In this document: one piece after another, positions 53,185 through 64,000 of the stretch
How the letters are laid out: every line of letters starts with the position of its first letter
How positions within the stretch are numbered: position 1 is the first letter of the stretch
DNA from: Undaria pinnatifida
Taxonomy: Eukaryota; Sar; Phaeophyceae; Laminariales; Alariaceae
DNA length: 64,000 bases
Assembly: GCA_012845835.1 (NCBI GenBank)
Contig: JABAKD010000028.1
Coordinates: forward strand, 3,442,242 to 3,506,241
Reading direction: 5' to 3'
Program-made: the position numbers and the translations under genes
Notes under the pieces: model-generated
The model's database searches: none
What the model was told of the DNA's origin: nothing
Seen by the model: the letters and a program-made list of their open reading frames with translations, nothing else

Positions 53185-54215
53185 CTCTTCAAGCATAAAC
53201 GTTCGTCTTGGCCAAAAAGAGGTACTGTACCCCTAGTTTTTCGTCCCCATGGGTGGCTCTTTAGCCAAATTGAGAAGCCCTTCCGTCATACACGTTCCGT
53301 TGACCAAAAAGAGGTACCAGTACTTTTTAAAGTACCGCTATCGTGGACCTTGTCTATAATCAATAACCCCTACTGTTTTGTCCCCATGGGTAATAATTTC
53401 CCCGAATCGAGGGTCCCCTTCGGGCATAAACGTTCGCTTGTTTCATATCTTTCGAATTGCGTCGTTTTATAATCATTTTCTGTGGCATGGGTGGGAGAGC
53501 TATTGGCTAACATGCCTACCGCCATATCCACCTCGATGGCATGCCAACACGTCTTTGCCAACAAAACGCATATTCTTCCCTTCACTGTCTGGGTTGTACT
53601 GTGCGGATTCCCGGACTACCGAGACACCGAAACGGTACAACACCATTCCACTCCTCCAGGAATCACGAATACCTGGCCCAGCAGATGCCGGCCAGCTCCC
53701 AACAACAGCACGACTGTCTGATTGCGTGTTCTACCAGTCTGCCAGCACCGTCCTGTGCTGTATCCACGTGGTATAGCCGCTAACGCGATCAACCAAAACT
53801 GCCATGCTGATGCAATCAATGCCAATTCTTCAACCACATTTCTGAACCAAAATGCCTCCGAACTTCCCTCTCGAAACAAAAGCCACATTATTCTTGGTTC
53901 GGTTCCCTGCCTCTAACAATCTTCTCATTTTGGTCAAAAAGAGGTACGGTACCCCTATGATAGAACTTGTCTCCAATCCCTACTGCTTTCGTCCCCATGG
54001 GCAATTAGTTACTCTAATCGAGAAGCCCCTTCCGTCACAAAACTGTTGATTCGGCCAAAAAGAGGTACTGTACCCCTATGATAGCACTTGTCTCTAATCC
54101 CTATTGATAATGTTTTGTCCCCACGGGTAGCTCTTTAGTCTAATTGAACATCCCCTTCAGGCATAAACGTTCGTTTTGGACGAAACGAGGTACTGCTAAT
54201 AGTACCCCCATCGCA
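53185..54215 (+). repeat. Tandem repeat of about 130 bp in two blocks
   Basis: Units carry GGCCAAAAAGAGGTACTGTAC, CTTGTCTCTAATCCCTA, TTTTGTCCCCATGGGTA, CTAATCGAGAAGCCCCTTC and GCATAAACGTTCG. Block 1 covers about 53185-53440, block 2 about 53915-54215. The stretch between (53445-53910) is unrelated and may be inserted; its frames on both strands could not be assigned. Confidence 0.75.
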
Positions 54216-55330
54216 GTACGCTCTAAAAAGTCCTAAGAGTGCTGAAACGTCCCGTACCGTAGAATTGGTACCCCATCGCACCCCACCGCGCCAAAACGAA
54301 CGACCGCAGACACAAGAAACACACAGGGTGGTAAGGCAAAGTCCAAGAACAAACTGACAGTTGGGAATGTAGAAACGGAGGTTTTCAACATCTTCGCAGA
54401 CAAGTCCTTAGTACCTCTGCTCCAGTTCCCGGTCCGAGAAACGATCCAGCCAATCCAAAGTGCGGCTGTCCCCTCGTATTCGTAGCTCAGACCTCACGCG
54501 CCTCATGCTCGCGGCTGTCGCCAGCTAACCAGTTGGCGTGACCAGATATTTTGCAGGTGGAAGAGGGACGAAGGGGTGGAGGTCGAGGTGATCAGGTCGA
54601 GCCAGGGGCGTGCGTGCGCAGCAATGTCGTTCGGCAACCTCTCTATTGAACCTTGGGTAACCGTTACCCTCCAACGGATGGTGCCAATGCCTAGGGAGGC
54701 ACTATGAAGCTTAACCCACTGATAACTGCAATCTCGTCCTTCGGGGCATGATGATAATTTCAATGTTTGGAGTAGCGCTTCCACGTATGTGTCGTGTGCC
54801 GTCTTAAATCGGTTGCCGAAACAACGATGCTGCCGTCGCCGGTATAGCAGGGCGCTTGCAACAGATCACGGGTAGGTTTTTCCCCGCGCCACTTCCCGCT
54901 GAGGGTTAATAATACAATATAAAACAATGCTATCCACAAAACACAAAAAGAAAACGTCGTAAAACATGCTGACACGGGGCAAAATCAGGCCTCTACCCCC
55001 ACCGTTGATCGTGGCCACTGAAAAGGGAGAGCCCTCATTCCATGAGCAAAATCCCTGAGCTCGCCTGCGCACAGAACGCACCAGTTCACAGCTTCACGGC
55101 GCACTACAGTACTGTACACTCTTCCCAAGGTAGCTTCACCACAACGCACTGCACTATGCTAGTAATAGTACTAGAAATAGTACTACTGTAGTAAACGTAC
55201 TAGTAATAGTACTAATGCTACGGTTGAGGTGCACCCTTTCCATTTCCTACCACCCCCCCTCACTTTTACAAGAGTTCTACTTACACGCCTCACCAAACCA
55301 AAAAATGACTCACGAGCAAAACTGAAAGTG
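54216..55330. other. No gene recognised
   Basis: Short frames without motifs. A run of AGTAATAGTACTA repeats lies at 55158-55215. This stretch would lie inside or beside the minus-strand gene. Confidence 0.4.
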
Positions 55331-55334
55331 CCAT

Positions 55335-56070
55335 CCGATGAGCAAAACCCGTGGCCCAGGTATACACAAAATATGAGTCTTGCAAAAACAAGACTTGACA
55401 CATTCCAACAAGATGGCCACATTCCGGCGGTTTCGGGACCAAAAATCATAGTCTTGAACGAAAAAAAAAAAAATATATATATATACGTACATATATATGC
55501 CAAAAAATTGCTACCTCTATGGTAGCATGCGTCCTGAGTGGAAGCTTTCCCACAATAAACACCCTACAGGACACAAGTGGACAACGTTCCACCACTCACT
55601 TCCACGGCCGTTTTGTAGGCCGCACGCCTCTGCGGTGGGTTCGCCATCCCTGACGAGGGATCCACTTCCACCATCGGTTCCAAAACTGACATCCGCAACG
55701 CTTGCGCTCGGTCTGGCCCAAGTTCCGACTGGGGTTTCCGAAACGGCGGCGGATTGTTGGCGGGGCGGGCGGGGGGGGGGGGGGGGGGGGGTACTCATTC
55801 ATTGCTTGCTCATTGGCCACGCACCTTTCGAGGAAAAGCACCGACCCTACTCCGAACAGAAAAAACGCCCAAATTTCGGCGATCATTACGCTTTTTTTGG
55901 CCATAAAAGACTAAGTTATAAATTCAGTTGGGCTGGTCGGTGTTGCTGGCCGGGTTACTTGCGCGGTGGCCAACTATTTTTATTTGATGAAATTTCAAGA
56001 GTCTCCCCCCGCTTTTCAACTTGTGACGCCGCCGCGATTTTAAGCCAACCGCATATCGGAGGGGAAGCTT
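55335..56070 (+). repeat. Repeat family P/Q, long copy
   Basis: P (about 55335-55545) has CCCGTGGCCCAGGTATACAC and GCTACCTCTATGGTAGCATG. Q (55925-56070) has GGCTGGTCGGTGTTGCTGGC, TTGCGCGGTGGCCAACTAT and AAGCCAACCGCATATCGGAG. The 380 bp between them includes a 20-base G run near 55770 and a possible minus-strand frame (SAAVSETPVGTWARPSASV) that I cannot judge. Confidence 0.55.
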
Positions 56071-56604
56071 GTACTGAATAAAAACGTTTTTAAATACAGT
56101 ATATTGTATCGTTGCTATTTCACATGGGGAGGGTCATCTGTGTGGTCGATGTTCTGTATAGTTCCCGCTGTAGCATCGCAAATCCTTAACCTTCCCAGGA
56201 ACTGTATCCACCTTTTCGGGGGAAACCAAACTTAGGAATAGTGTGCGGGAAAAATTCTTAATGAAGGGGATAAACCAAGCAGGTCTCAGAAAGGGACCAG
56301 CGAAGTTGCGACCACCCAAAAAGGAAAACTGTACCTTTGTAGAGCGTAAGCGGAGGGTACCTCAGAACTGTCCTACCCGATTCGTATTCCATCTGTTCCA
56401 AAGACAATCACAAATCACGCCTTCCAGGCATACATCCGACTCGGCCATGATCCCGACGCGTTGTGGATAAACCTGACAACCATATGACATAGAGTAACCC
56501 CATGTCAGGGCCTAAAAAAAAAAAAATGTTACCACCCACCGGTATTCACGTAAGCTATGATTTATACGTGTAACACGCCTGGTTTGCGTTATTTTTCCAT
56601 GGGG

Positions 56605-56700
56605 CATTATTCCACTCCAGAGGGACCGGAGCCTTCTCTGTGACCACGGACTTGATTATGCGAGTTCGTGTGTTAACAACAACATCAACAACAAACGCAG
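56605..56700 (+). repeat. Repeat R with ACAACA tail
   Basis: CACTCCAGAGGGACCGGAG and TGTGACCACGGACTTGATTA match 33829-33890, and short ACAACA runs follow as in that copy. Confidence 0.7.
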
Positions 56701-56906
56701 AAAAAAACAGCGAGGACTTGTCTATAGCACACTGTCTCCCTCGAATATGTGGTAGTGCTCCAAGTATGCATCGCGTTGGTGTCATATTTTCTTCAATTCT
56801 CCGCTCGACAGGGTGTTAAATCACAGAGGGTAACGATTGTAAACCTAAATGCGTCCCATACTATAACCCCAACGAGTTTTCTTGCTCAGGGCTGAGAGCA
56901 GCGTAC

Positions 56907-57057
56907 CTCGTCCACGTAGTCTCGCTGCAGCTTGTCGTTCTCCGCCGCCATCTGTCGAAGGTCTGTGCTCAGCTGCTCCGCCATCTGCTCCCGGATCTCC
57001 ATAAGGCGCCGCGCGATAGTGGTCGGCTCGATGGTCTCCGTGTACTCGATCGGCTTC
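56907..57057 (-). CDS. Minus-strand gene, exon 2 (coiled-coil-like)
   Basis: The exon follows GCGTCAGCAG and ends at a GTACGC donor. Its first base completes an Arg codon begun by AG at the end of the exon at 62181. The product KPIEYTETIEPTTIARRL, MEIREQMAEQLSTDL and RQMAAENDKLQRDYVDE is strongly helical and charged. The intron to the previous exon is 5.1 kb (57058-62180) and holds a pure (AGCAT)25 run 73 bases from the acceptor. I do not recognise the family. The phase match and helical periodicity make the exon convincing. Confidence 0.7.
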
Positions 57058-57130
57058 CTGCTGACGCGTAACGTTCACGTTATTTGAGACAGCCGTATGT
57101 ATTTCCGCCAAGAAAACAGCAGCACGTAGT

Positions 57131-57255
57131 AGCATAGCATAGCATAGCATAGCATAGCATAGCATAGCATAGCATAGCATAGCATAGCATAGCATAGCAT
57201 AGCATAGCATAGCATAGCATAGCATAGCATAGCATAGCATAGCATAGCATAGCAT
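57131..57255. repeat. (AGCAT)25 microsatellite
   Basis: Twenty-five uninterrupted AGCAT units, followed by a variant GGCAT. Purity implies recent expansion. The minus-strand LCYAM frames are by-products. Confidence 0.97.
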
Positions 57256-57261
57256 GGCATA

Positions 57262-57360
57262 ACTAGAGAAGTACTACAAGTGAGTACTAGAAGTAAGTAC
57301 TAGAAGTAAGTTCTAGAAGTAAGTACTAGAACTACTAGAAGTAAGTGCTAGAACCCGAAG
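57262..57360. repeat. AGTACTAGAAGTA repeat
   Basis: AAGTACTAGAAGT-type steps of about 14 to 15 bp occur six times with variation directly after the AGCAT run. A related AGTACTA-rich stretch is at 55158-55215. Confidence 0.8.
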
Positions 57361-57413
57361 CTAAGGTAGGGGGGTTTCCTTTACTTTTTGGGGGACTTTT
57401 TACGCGGTGGCTC

Positions 57414-57620
57414 GGGGTCACTCGCGCGAGTGACCCCGCCGTTCCTTTTCGGTCTTAAGATTCCGTGCCGTTTTAATGTTGCTGCATGAAATCTGCAGCA
57501 GAATGGTTAGCTACACACTGCGCCAGGTAAAATCGCCCAAAGGCTAATAGTCAGTGGGAAACGGGGTCACCCCTGCGAGTGGTTCCAACTGGTAGTGAAA
57601 AAACGGGTAACCCCCGCCCC
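57414..57620 (+). repeat. Repeat family S, copy 3
   Basis: Opens with a 24-bp perfect palindrome (57414-57437, core TCACTCGCGCGAGTGA), then CCGTTCCTTTTCGGTC, GGTTAGCTACACACTGCGCC and, near 57567, GGGGTCACCCCTGCGAGTGG. It lies in the intron between the two minus-strand exons. Confidence 0.6.
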
Positions 57621-58139
57621 GCAGCTTTGGTCCTAAGACACGGTATAAACACTCCTGGCACACAGCGCATACTATGAGGATAGTCGCACTTATTTGTCTT
57701 CAGCAAGCAGTACGGGCACGCAGCAGCGTAGGTAAGGCAATGTCAAAACGAAGCACAGCGCAACAACACACTACAACCTACCACAGTAAAACAAAAACCG
57801 TACCACGCAGCAAAAAGTAGTAGAAAAAACGCTAGACGTGCTAACATAACTGCAAAACACATATCAACAGCACAGTACAACCCCACACAGCACAACCCAG
57901 CACAGCGCAGAATAGTGAAGCACATCACAACCCAGCAGAGCGCACCGCCGAAGTGCAGAAAGACACAACACAGCACCGAGCAATCAAAAAGCAGTTTTAA
58001 AACGCACGCTATGTACCATAAGTGGCCAAACCATACCGGTACCAATTACGCCAGGCGCCTCAACTGAACAAACAGATCGTTAGGGCGTATGCGAGATACC
58101 AAGCATCAAATTTGGTAGGTAGGAAAATGTATCAAGAAC

Positions 58140-58200
58140 AGTGTTGAAACCGACGAACGTCACAACCCAAGGCCAACCCAACCCACGAAAAGTTATGTCA
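58140..58200 (+). repeat. Paired intronic repeat, left member
   Basis: TTGAAACCGACGAACGTCAC and AGGCCAACCCAACCCACGAA recur with few changes at 61448-61500. A second pair, CCCTCCCTATATTAAATTCA near 59403 and CGCTCCCTATACTAATTCCA near 61709, lies in the same interval. They indicate an old segmental duplication in the intron. Confidence 0.65.
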
Positions 58201-58439
58201 TTAATAGAAGGAAAAAAACTGCCATGCAGTATTGTTCCATGTTTTCCTATCGCTAGGTTGGTGAGTTGGCTGGGCTGGGCGGCGTAGGTACTACCAGTTG
58301 GGTGACGAACAAAGTTAACTAACTGACCGCATTGTACGGTGTTTGCGAACTATTTGATACCAGGTATCAACTATGGTTGGGTAGGAGCGGGTATGCCACC
58401 TCGGATAACGTAACAATTAACAATTGACGTACATGTCAA

Positions 58440-59770
58440 GGATCAGTGAAAAAAAATGTGACATTACGTTACTACGTTAGCTACTTACTGGATTTTGTGA
58501 TCACGTAGAGTTAGTGCGTGATGCTATTGACGAGCGATGGCGTAACATGATGTTAAGAGTGTTACCTTGATCCCGTGTTGACCGCAGTATGTGTTACGGT
58601 GTTGGGGTAGGCAGCCCATTATATGGATTGGCACAATGTTAGAGTGTTAGCGGCATTCCTAGTTGCTACCGCAACACGCGTTGAAGGGATAACGTACATC
58701 GTCAATAAAACGGTAACATCATGTTGCCGTGTTAGCGATAGCAGTCTGTAGCGAGTAACGTTACGTTAGGGTGGCAGCGGAGTTTTTACTTGCTACCGTA
58801 TCACACTTTAGACGGATAACGTGCATGGTCACTTAAACGCTTACACAACAATTATGTCAGCGTTACGTTAGTGGAATTTCTAGTGTCTATCGTAAAACGC
58901 GTTGAACGGATAACGTACATGGTCAATTAAACGTGAACATTATGCTACCGTGTTAGCGACAGCAGTCAATTTCGGCGAAATAGAATAACACGGCTACATT
59001 ATGTTACTCCGCGCATCGGACTGTCGGTGGCATAGGTTAACACGGCTACATGTTACTCCGCGACACCGCTTGACCGCTAACAAGGGTAATACATGCTAGA
59101 TCCCGGGAAGACCCAAAGGGTAAACGTCACGACGTAATGTTGGCAAGACTTCGGCCTCAACGGTAACGCGGTGACATAACGTTAGGACGGGATTGATTGT
59201 TGTGGCAACACAATAACAAAACGTCAGAATCATACATTTAATTACAGCAACATCGTAACATAATGTCAGGGGCGTGTCGGCCTTTAGACCTTTACACAAA
59301 CATCCTAACATTATGTTACGAATCGGCCGGCTAAGACTGTAGCGTTGCTAGCGTACGTTAAATGTTACGTTATCCGACCTTAACCCCTTTAGAGCCCCCG
59401 AACCCCTCCCTATATTAAATTCAAGTAATTTTGTCCCCAAAAACGGGTTTTCAGTTGTATAGCGGTTAAGGCAGTAGACGGGGGGTCCGAATAACGTAAT
59501 GTTAGTAGTACGGGTCACCATGTTAAGGGTATGCTAGTGTGTTACATGTAACACAATGTTAGGTGTCAGTGGTGCCGGCCAACACACTAACGCTGTGTTA
59601 CGGCGTTCTGTCTAACACTCCATTACGGTACACAATGTTAGGGTGTTACGTCTGACGCTGCCTAGACAGTAACATCATTTATCGTCTTAGCAGATAAGCG
59701 GATATCTATCTGGGCATGTTAGAGTGACAACGCACGTCTACGTATGGTAAAAGCCTGACATTGTGTTACG
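58440..59770. repeat. TTACGTTA/TAACGT-rich intronic region
   Basis: Words such as AACGTTACGTTAG, GGATAACGTACATGGTCAAT and CCGTGTTAGCGACAGCAGTC recur irregularly. The clearest units begin near 58681, 58812 and 58902. The stretch is an irregular, decayed tandem array in the 5.1-kb intron. No frame is supported. Confidence 0.65.
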
Positions 59771-62140
59771 GTGGAAAAACAAGGAAGGATCGCCGCGCAG
59801 TATAATACTACTGTTAGCGGTCTCAATGAAGGCCTATCAGTGCCGGTAACGGCTATTAAAATGTCCCAAACAAAAGACGAAGTGAAAAATGAAAATGTTG
59901 ATCGTCACCAAATTAACCGATCAGAAGCACTGACATATCCTTGTCATGAATAATGAATTATGAGCGAAAAGTTCAAATTTAGTCACTGCTGATGTCTTGT
60001 TGCTCCCTGTTTTCGAGCTATGAATAGAAGGTTCGACCTTACGAACAGAGTGATATGATACACCTAGCTTCATCGTGCGGTTGTACGTGCGTACATTGTT
60101 GTGCCTTTCGTTTCGAGCAACGATGCCCGACAACACAACTCACATCCCGCACTCAGCGGGACATTTGACGCCACCTGTCTCGCAGACATGCAGCGCTCGC
60201 AGCGATAGCTGACCGCACGAGAGGCCGTCAGCATCCCATCCAAGGAGAGAACCAGCAGCAGCAGCTTGCAGCAGTATCATAGCAGAGCAGCACCCCACAT
60301 GTTCCGGCAAGTAGCAATAGTAGCAGCCGACGGCAGGCGCTAGTCAGGAGCGATGGTCCACGACCGACGGCAATACATCTGCAGCAGTCCATGCCCGACG
60401 ACGATCCCACCGTCATTGCTCGGTTAGCTGCAGCAGCAAGCAGCCATGCCTGCCGCGTCGCACTCCTATGATACCGGGTGCGTGCGTTTCACTGCGTTAC
60501 CCTGTACTGCTGCAGCTGTGGCACCTGTGCATAAGTAGTACCTGGTACTATAACAATATATCCGAATATATAGGGACCGTGTAAATATTAATATCAATAC
60601 AAGGCGATCCTTACGAACAGAGTGAAATGATACACCTGGTACATGTTCTTACATATTAAAAAAAGATCGATTTTGTGTTGTGGGGCCTTGGGACATGCAG
60701 ACGAGCACATGGGCATGTAGTCCACACTCCAGAACATATACTAATAGTATGATATCTTTGTATTTTCTCCCTGAAAGTTACCATTTATGTCTCATGATTT
60801 ATCATGGGTAATGATGCTGATTCCTGTGCGGTTTGCTGTGATGGATAGTACATAACCCAAAGGAGTGAATAAATAAACATAATCTTGCGCAAACTGGAAC
60901 AATTCTGACCAAGGGAGACAAGGTCATGAAAACAGCACCTTTAAGGAATTTCTCGCTCTATTTGAGGTTTCGGCGCAAAGTGTTTTCTTTGTTCACACCA
61001 CCTCAATTATGCCATCATGACCACCTATTTTAAGCTTATAACTCCACTCTAAGCCCGAGCAATCATCACACAAAGTTTTGCACGTGCTCAGTGCTTACTC
61101 AAGATGTTTTATACAAGAGTTTTTTTTTTCCGGTGGCACTGATATAATATATATATATATATTTCCTGGTCGATCCGAAAGATTGGGACATGATATTGCG
61201 GTGGAATAGTCCTTCATTGACACCCCTAACTGTACCAGAGTTAGCCGGGATCCAGCAGACATGACGTTGAGGCGTATGCGCGTTTGTTTCCAGTTAACAC
61301 AATGTTACCGCGTTGCCGTGAATACTCCTCCCGTGCTAATACAATATTAGGACGTGGCCAAGCGCCTGCGATAGACCCCAAAACGTAGATAAGTGATATC
61401 CCAGTGTTACGTTATCCGAGGTGTGGTAGTGAAACATGTACTAATAGTATTGAAACCGTCGAACGCCACAATCCGAGGCCAACCCAACCCACGAACAATC
61501 AGCGAAAAAGTTAGGTTAGAAGCACGTTTTTCTACCGTTTTATTTTTGATACCTTTTTCGGGCGTTGATTGGCCTTAACTTACGATGTTTGTCGGTTGCG
61601 ACCGGGGGGGGGGGGTTCTTACCTAACTCTTTCGTGGGTTGGTTGCCCTTAAGTTATATAATATTTGTCGGTTTCAATACTACTTTAACCTTTTGGAGCC
61701 CTGAAACCGCTCCCTATACTAATTCCAAGTGATCGAAAAAGCGGGTTTCCAGCGGTAAAGGCGTTAACGGGCTTTTTCCAACCCGACACAGTTTGGAAAT
61801 CTCAAACACCTTACACCTTCTCGGTGAAAAATCACAATCCGAGCCACAAAATGCACCGTTCATTTTATAAACCTAGGCCATGGGTTTGGTCATGAAGTTG
61901 CGCTTTCAGTTTTCTCTACACTATTAGTAAGTCGCTTTGGGGGTGAGGTATAGAGCTCAAGTCAAGAACCTTGCAGGGAAAAAAAGAGCCAGTGCACCTC
62001 TGCCGAAGCATTTTTTTTTCCCCTTGGTGTTTTGCACATCCGTGTTCTACTATCTTCGCACTGTTCGCTCTCCCTCTCTCTCCCTATACGTAACTCGAAC
62101 CCACCGTAGCATGTATCATGACTAGTGGGCGACTTACTGC
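59771..62140. other. Intron sequence, no exon found
   Basis: Contains a duplicated CTTACGAACAGAGTGA segment (60032 and 60609), GCAGCAGCAG-rich sequence near 60250-60450, and a TA run near 61141. No exon on the minus strand could be identified between the exons at 57057 and 62181; their matching phase suggests none is needed. Confidence 0.5.
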
Positions 62141-62180
62141 TAGCATACTATTTTAGTATACTAGTTGCCATTAGCGTTAC

Positions 62181-62480
62181 CTGTCGGCAAGGAAGGGGTT
62201 GTTGCCGGAGCCCCCCCGCGGACTCTTGATCAGCTTTTTCACGACGATGTCCTCTGGCGGCGCCCGCAGCATGCCGGAAAGGAAGGCGTGCCACCCCATG
62301 GTCTCGATCCCTCCACACTCTGCTATGTATCGCGTCAGCCACTCCGAGTACATGTTGCCTGCGAAGGTCGGACGCCGCGGGCATGAAGCGATTGCGTCAC
62401 GACAAATGTCTGCATTGGTTATAATACACATGCGATCGAAACTTTCGAGCACCGGTGTCAACCTGGCACCGCTACTACAC
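62181..62480 (-). CDS. Minus-strand gene, exon 1 of those seen
   Basis: The frame reads VLESFDRMCIITNADICR, DAIASCPRRPTFAGNMY, SEWLTRYIAECGGIETM, GWHAFLSGMLRAPPED and GSGNNPFLADR, and ends in AG before a GTAACG donor at 62179-62180. The acceptor is uncertain (CGACAG at about 62475 or further in), so the left end of the protein segment is approximate. The split Arg codon is completed by the first base of the exon at 57057. Predicted to be soluble and helical; family unknown. Upstream, a SINE lies at 62590-62800. Confidence 0.65.
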
Positions 62481-62589
62481 TGTCGCCACAAAACCTGCGC
62501 ACAACGTTTTCGTTTGTGTTTTTTTTGCTCATTCCATCCATTATTTTCGCGCGTTTTGTTTCTCCTTTTCCCTCTCTAGACGCAGCTCA

Positions 62590-62800
62590 GACACGGGAAG
62601 TAGGCTCGTCTCCCCCCTCCCCACTACTTTACGTGCCTTCATTTTTATCCCGACAAGAATTCAGCACTTTCTTCCCTCGTCATCTCGCGGCGAACTGACA
62701 TAACACACACGTCAAGCACGGTACGGAAGGGGTTGAACCGGCATTGTATCGGGCCCCCCGCTTAAAATTCGGGCAACGGGGCCACATCTAGAGCCTCCCT
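62590..62800 (-). mobile_element. tRNA-related SINE, copy 3
   Basis: On the minus strand the head has GTGGCCCCGTTGCCCGAA (A-box-like) and CCGGTTCAACCCC (B box). The body shares GATAAAAATGAAGGCA with the copy at 41530-41800. The head differs from copy 1 enough to suggest a second subfamily. Confidence 0.4.
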
Positions 62801-63052
62801 GTTCAGCGGCTCAAAAGTTTGCACCTGGTAGCGTGTGTGGCTATCCCTCTGCCCTTCGATTTTCACGACACTCACCGACATACGCTCATTATTTCATAAG
62901 GCTAATGCTGTGCAAAGCTTATTATACGTCTGTACCCGTTCTTTTTCGTGTGGTAAGTGGTCAATGCGCGGGTGGCCTAGCCTCGGCAGACGCCAACACC
63001 GGTATCACTACTAAAATACTGCTACAGCAGTGGTCTTGAGGAGCTCCATACT

Positions 63053-63352
63053 TTAACTCAACGCAATAACGTCTACACGTAACAATAGCACTCTTTTTCG
63101 GGCATGGTGTTCTCCGGCGGCGTTCTTTTTTTCTCCCACTATCGGCTGCGCGGCAAGCAAGGGGGCCGTGGGTACATTACGACGCATGTCTGAATCACGG
63201 TCGAGCCCCGTGGCGGTGCCCTGAACGTTCAAAGTCGCTGAGCTGGCTCTTGTTGTCAAGGGGTTGTGTTCCGCGTCGCTGGGACGATCAGGCGCATGGA
63301 AAACCCCACATTTTGTTGTGCTCTTTTGAAAAATAGCCCGATCCGTTCTCAC
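63053..63352 (-). CDS. Possible upstream exon of the minus-strand gene
   Basis: The frame RAIFQKSTTKCGVFHAP, SDAEHNPLTTRASSATLN, TGLDRDSDMRRNVPTAPL and GEKKNAAGEHHARKR has protein-like composition but no ATG and no clear splice pair. It lies upstream of the exon ending at 62181 on the same strand, which is the main reason to list it. Confidence 0.25.
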   Translation of the reverse strand: MRTDRAIFQKSTTKCGVFHAPDRPSDAEHNPLTTRASSATLNVQGTATGLDRDSDMRRNVPTAPLLAAQPIVGEKKNAAGEHHARKRVLLLRVDVIALS

Positions 63353-63359
63353 AGATCAT

Positions 63360-64000
63360 TAGTCGCTCCGCTCACCCAAGCTGTGCGACAACGTCAGTCA
63401 AATAGCTGATACCCTCTCTGCTGTCTGCTACGACGCAGCTACATACAGCCAGCAGCAGCACATGCACCTGTTGAACATCATACGTATCTGTGCACCAAGC
63501 CCAGTGTCACATATTTTGTACACCTCGCAATGAACATGTAACACACCTCGCCTGACGAAATTACCTCCCTCCGCCCGTTTACCTGGGAGATTGGCACCTA
63601 GCTACTATTCTCGCGCTGTGGTTGTGCTCCCCGCGCCGCACCTGGGGAGTGCTCGCATCGGGCATGACTCACAAAGAAAGGCCCATACGGCCGCCTTCCT
63701 CGTGTTGCCGGGCCGCTGCTGCAATGCTGCATCACATATAACCCTCCAGGCCCAGCACTTGTGGCAGTAACGGTACAACAGTAGTCGTGTTGTGAGCTCT
63801 CTCCTTTGTGATAGCCACCGACGGAGCTTCTGTGTATGGTGTGTATATTTTTGCGCTTCTGCACGTGCAAGGCTTGTGTTCGTGGAGTGTGTGCTGTCAC
63901 AAAATTAGTACCATGGTATGCAGCAGCAGTACAGCAGCAGCAGTACAACGCTAGCTGTGTTTAAAGCTATTGCCTTTGTGCCAGTAGTCACGGTGTATGT
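63360..64000. other. No gene confirmed
   Basis: GCAGCAG-rich stretches near 63450 and 63920 and a minus-strand frame at 63598-63948 without motifs. Nothing is supported. Confidence 0.35.

Noticed and set aside
56845-57260. Repeated LCYAM ORF
   Set aside because: By-product of (AGCAT)25. Only the part at 56907-57057, in a different frame, is taken as an exon.
62725-62800. Functional tRNA gene
   Set aside because: Good B box but no consistent cloverleaf; shares its body with the SINE at 41530-41800.

Overview
This is a piece of a repeat-rich nuclear eukaryotic genome with few genes. Host coding sequence appears as short, relatively GC-rich exons with GT-AG borders, separated by introns of 0.9 to 5 kb that are full of transposable elements, tandem repeats and microsatellites. 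There are no bacterial-style operons, no canonical tRNA or rRNA genes and no CRISPR array. The mixture of Ty1/copia elements, APE-type LINEs, long simple repeats and large introns fits a multicellular stramenopile alga, with a brown alga as my best guess. That placement is inference from style; no marker gene confirms it.

Layout. 0-9 kb: an intact-looking OTU-type cysteine protease ORF on the minus strand lies just 3' of a damaged Ty1/copia element. Beyond that element are three decaying tandem copies of a promoter plus N-terminus cassette related to the OTU gene, then a 0.75-kb hAT-like non-autonomous element with 17-bp terminal inverted repeats. 9-14 kb: degenerate tandem repeats and no gene. 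14-20 kb: four plus-strand exons whose splice phases all match and which encode a multi-pass membrane protein. 20.5-25.2 kb: an old LTR-type relic with a younger inverted-repeat element inside it. 26.7-30.8 kb: two LINE remnants in the same orientation. 30.8-33.2 kb: a 2.36-kb almost pure G/A strand with a higher-order repeat of about 612 bp. 38.3-39.35 kb: a plus-strand terminal exon encoding a long Ser/Gly/acidic tail. 39.4-44 kb: a probable copia LTR, a tRNA-related SINE and another copia relic carrying a nested small element. 45-47.4 kb: a 216-bp tandem satellite in two blocks. 49.8-63.4 kb: a minus-strand split gene, of which two exons (62.2 kb and 57.0 kb) join in phase across a 5.1-kb intron. 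A third exon with a stop codon (49.8-50.0 kb) may be its 3' end.

At least two host genes are therefore visible, one per strand, neither of which I can name, plus the OTU ORF. Most of the remainder is repeat families that recur within the window. I describe a palindrome-headed family (S), a TGCTACC/GCACGCGTC family (P/Q), a tRNA-related SINE family, a satellite-linked family (T) and a 390-bp family (Z). The 9-mer TACCWGGTA also recurs about 12 times, where about 0.5 would be expected by chance. All copy boundaries were set by eye.
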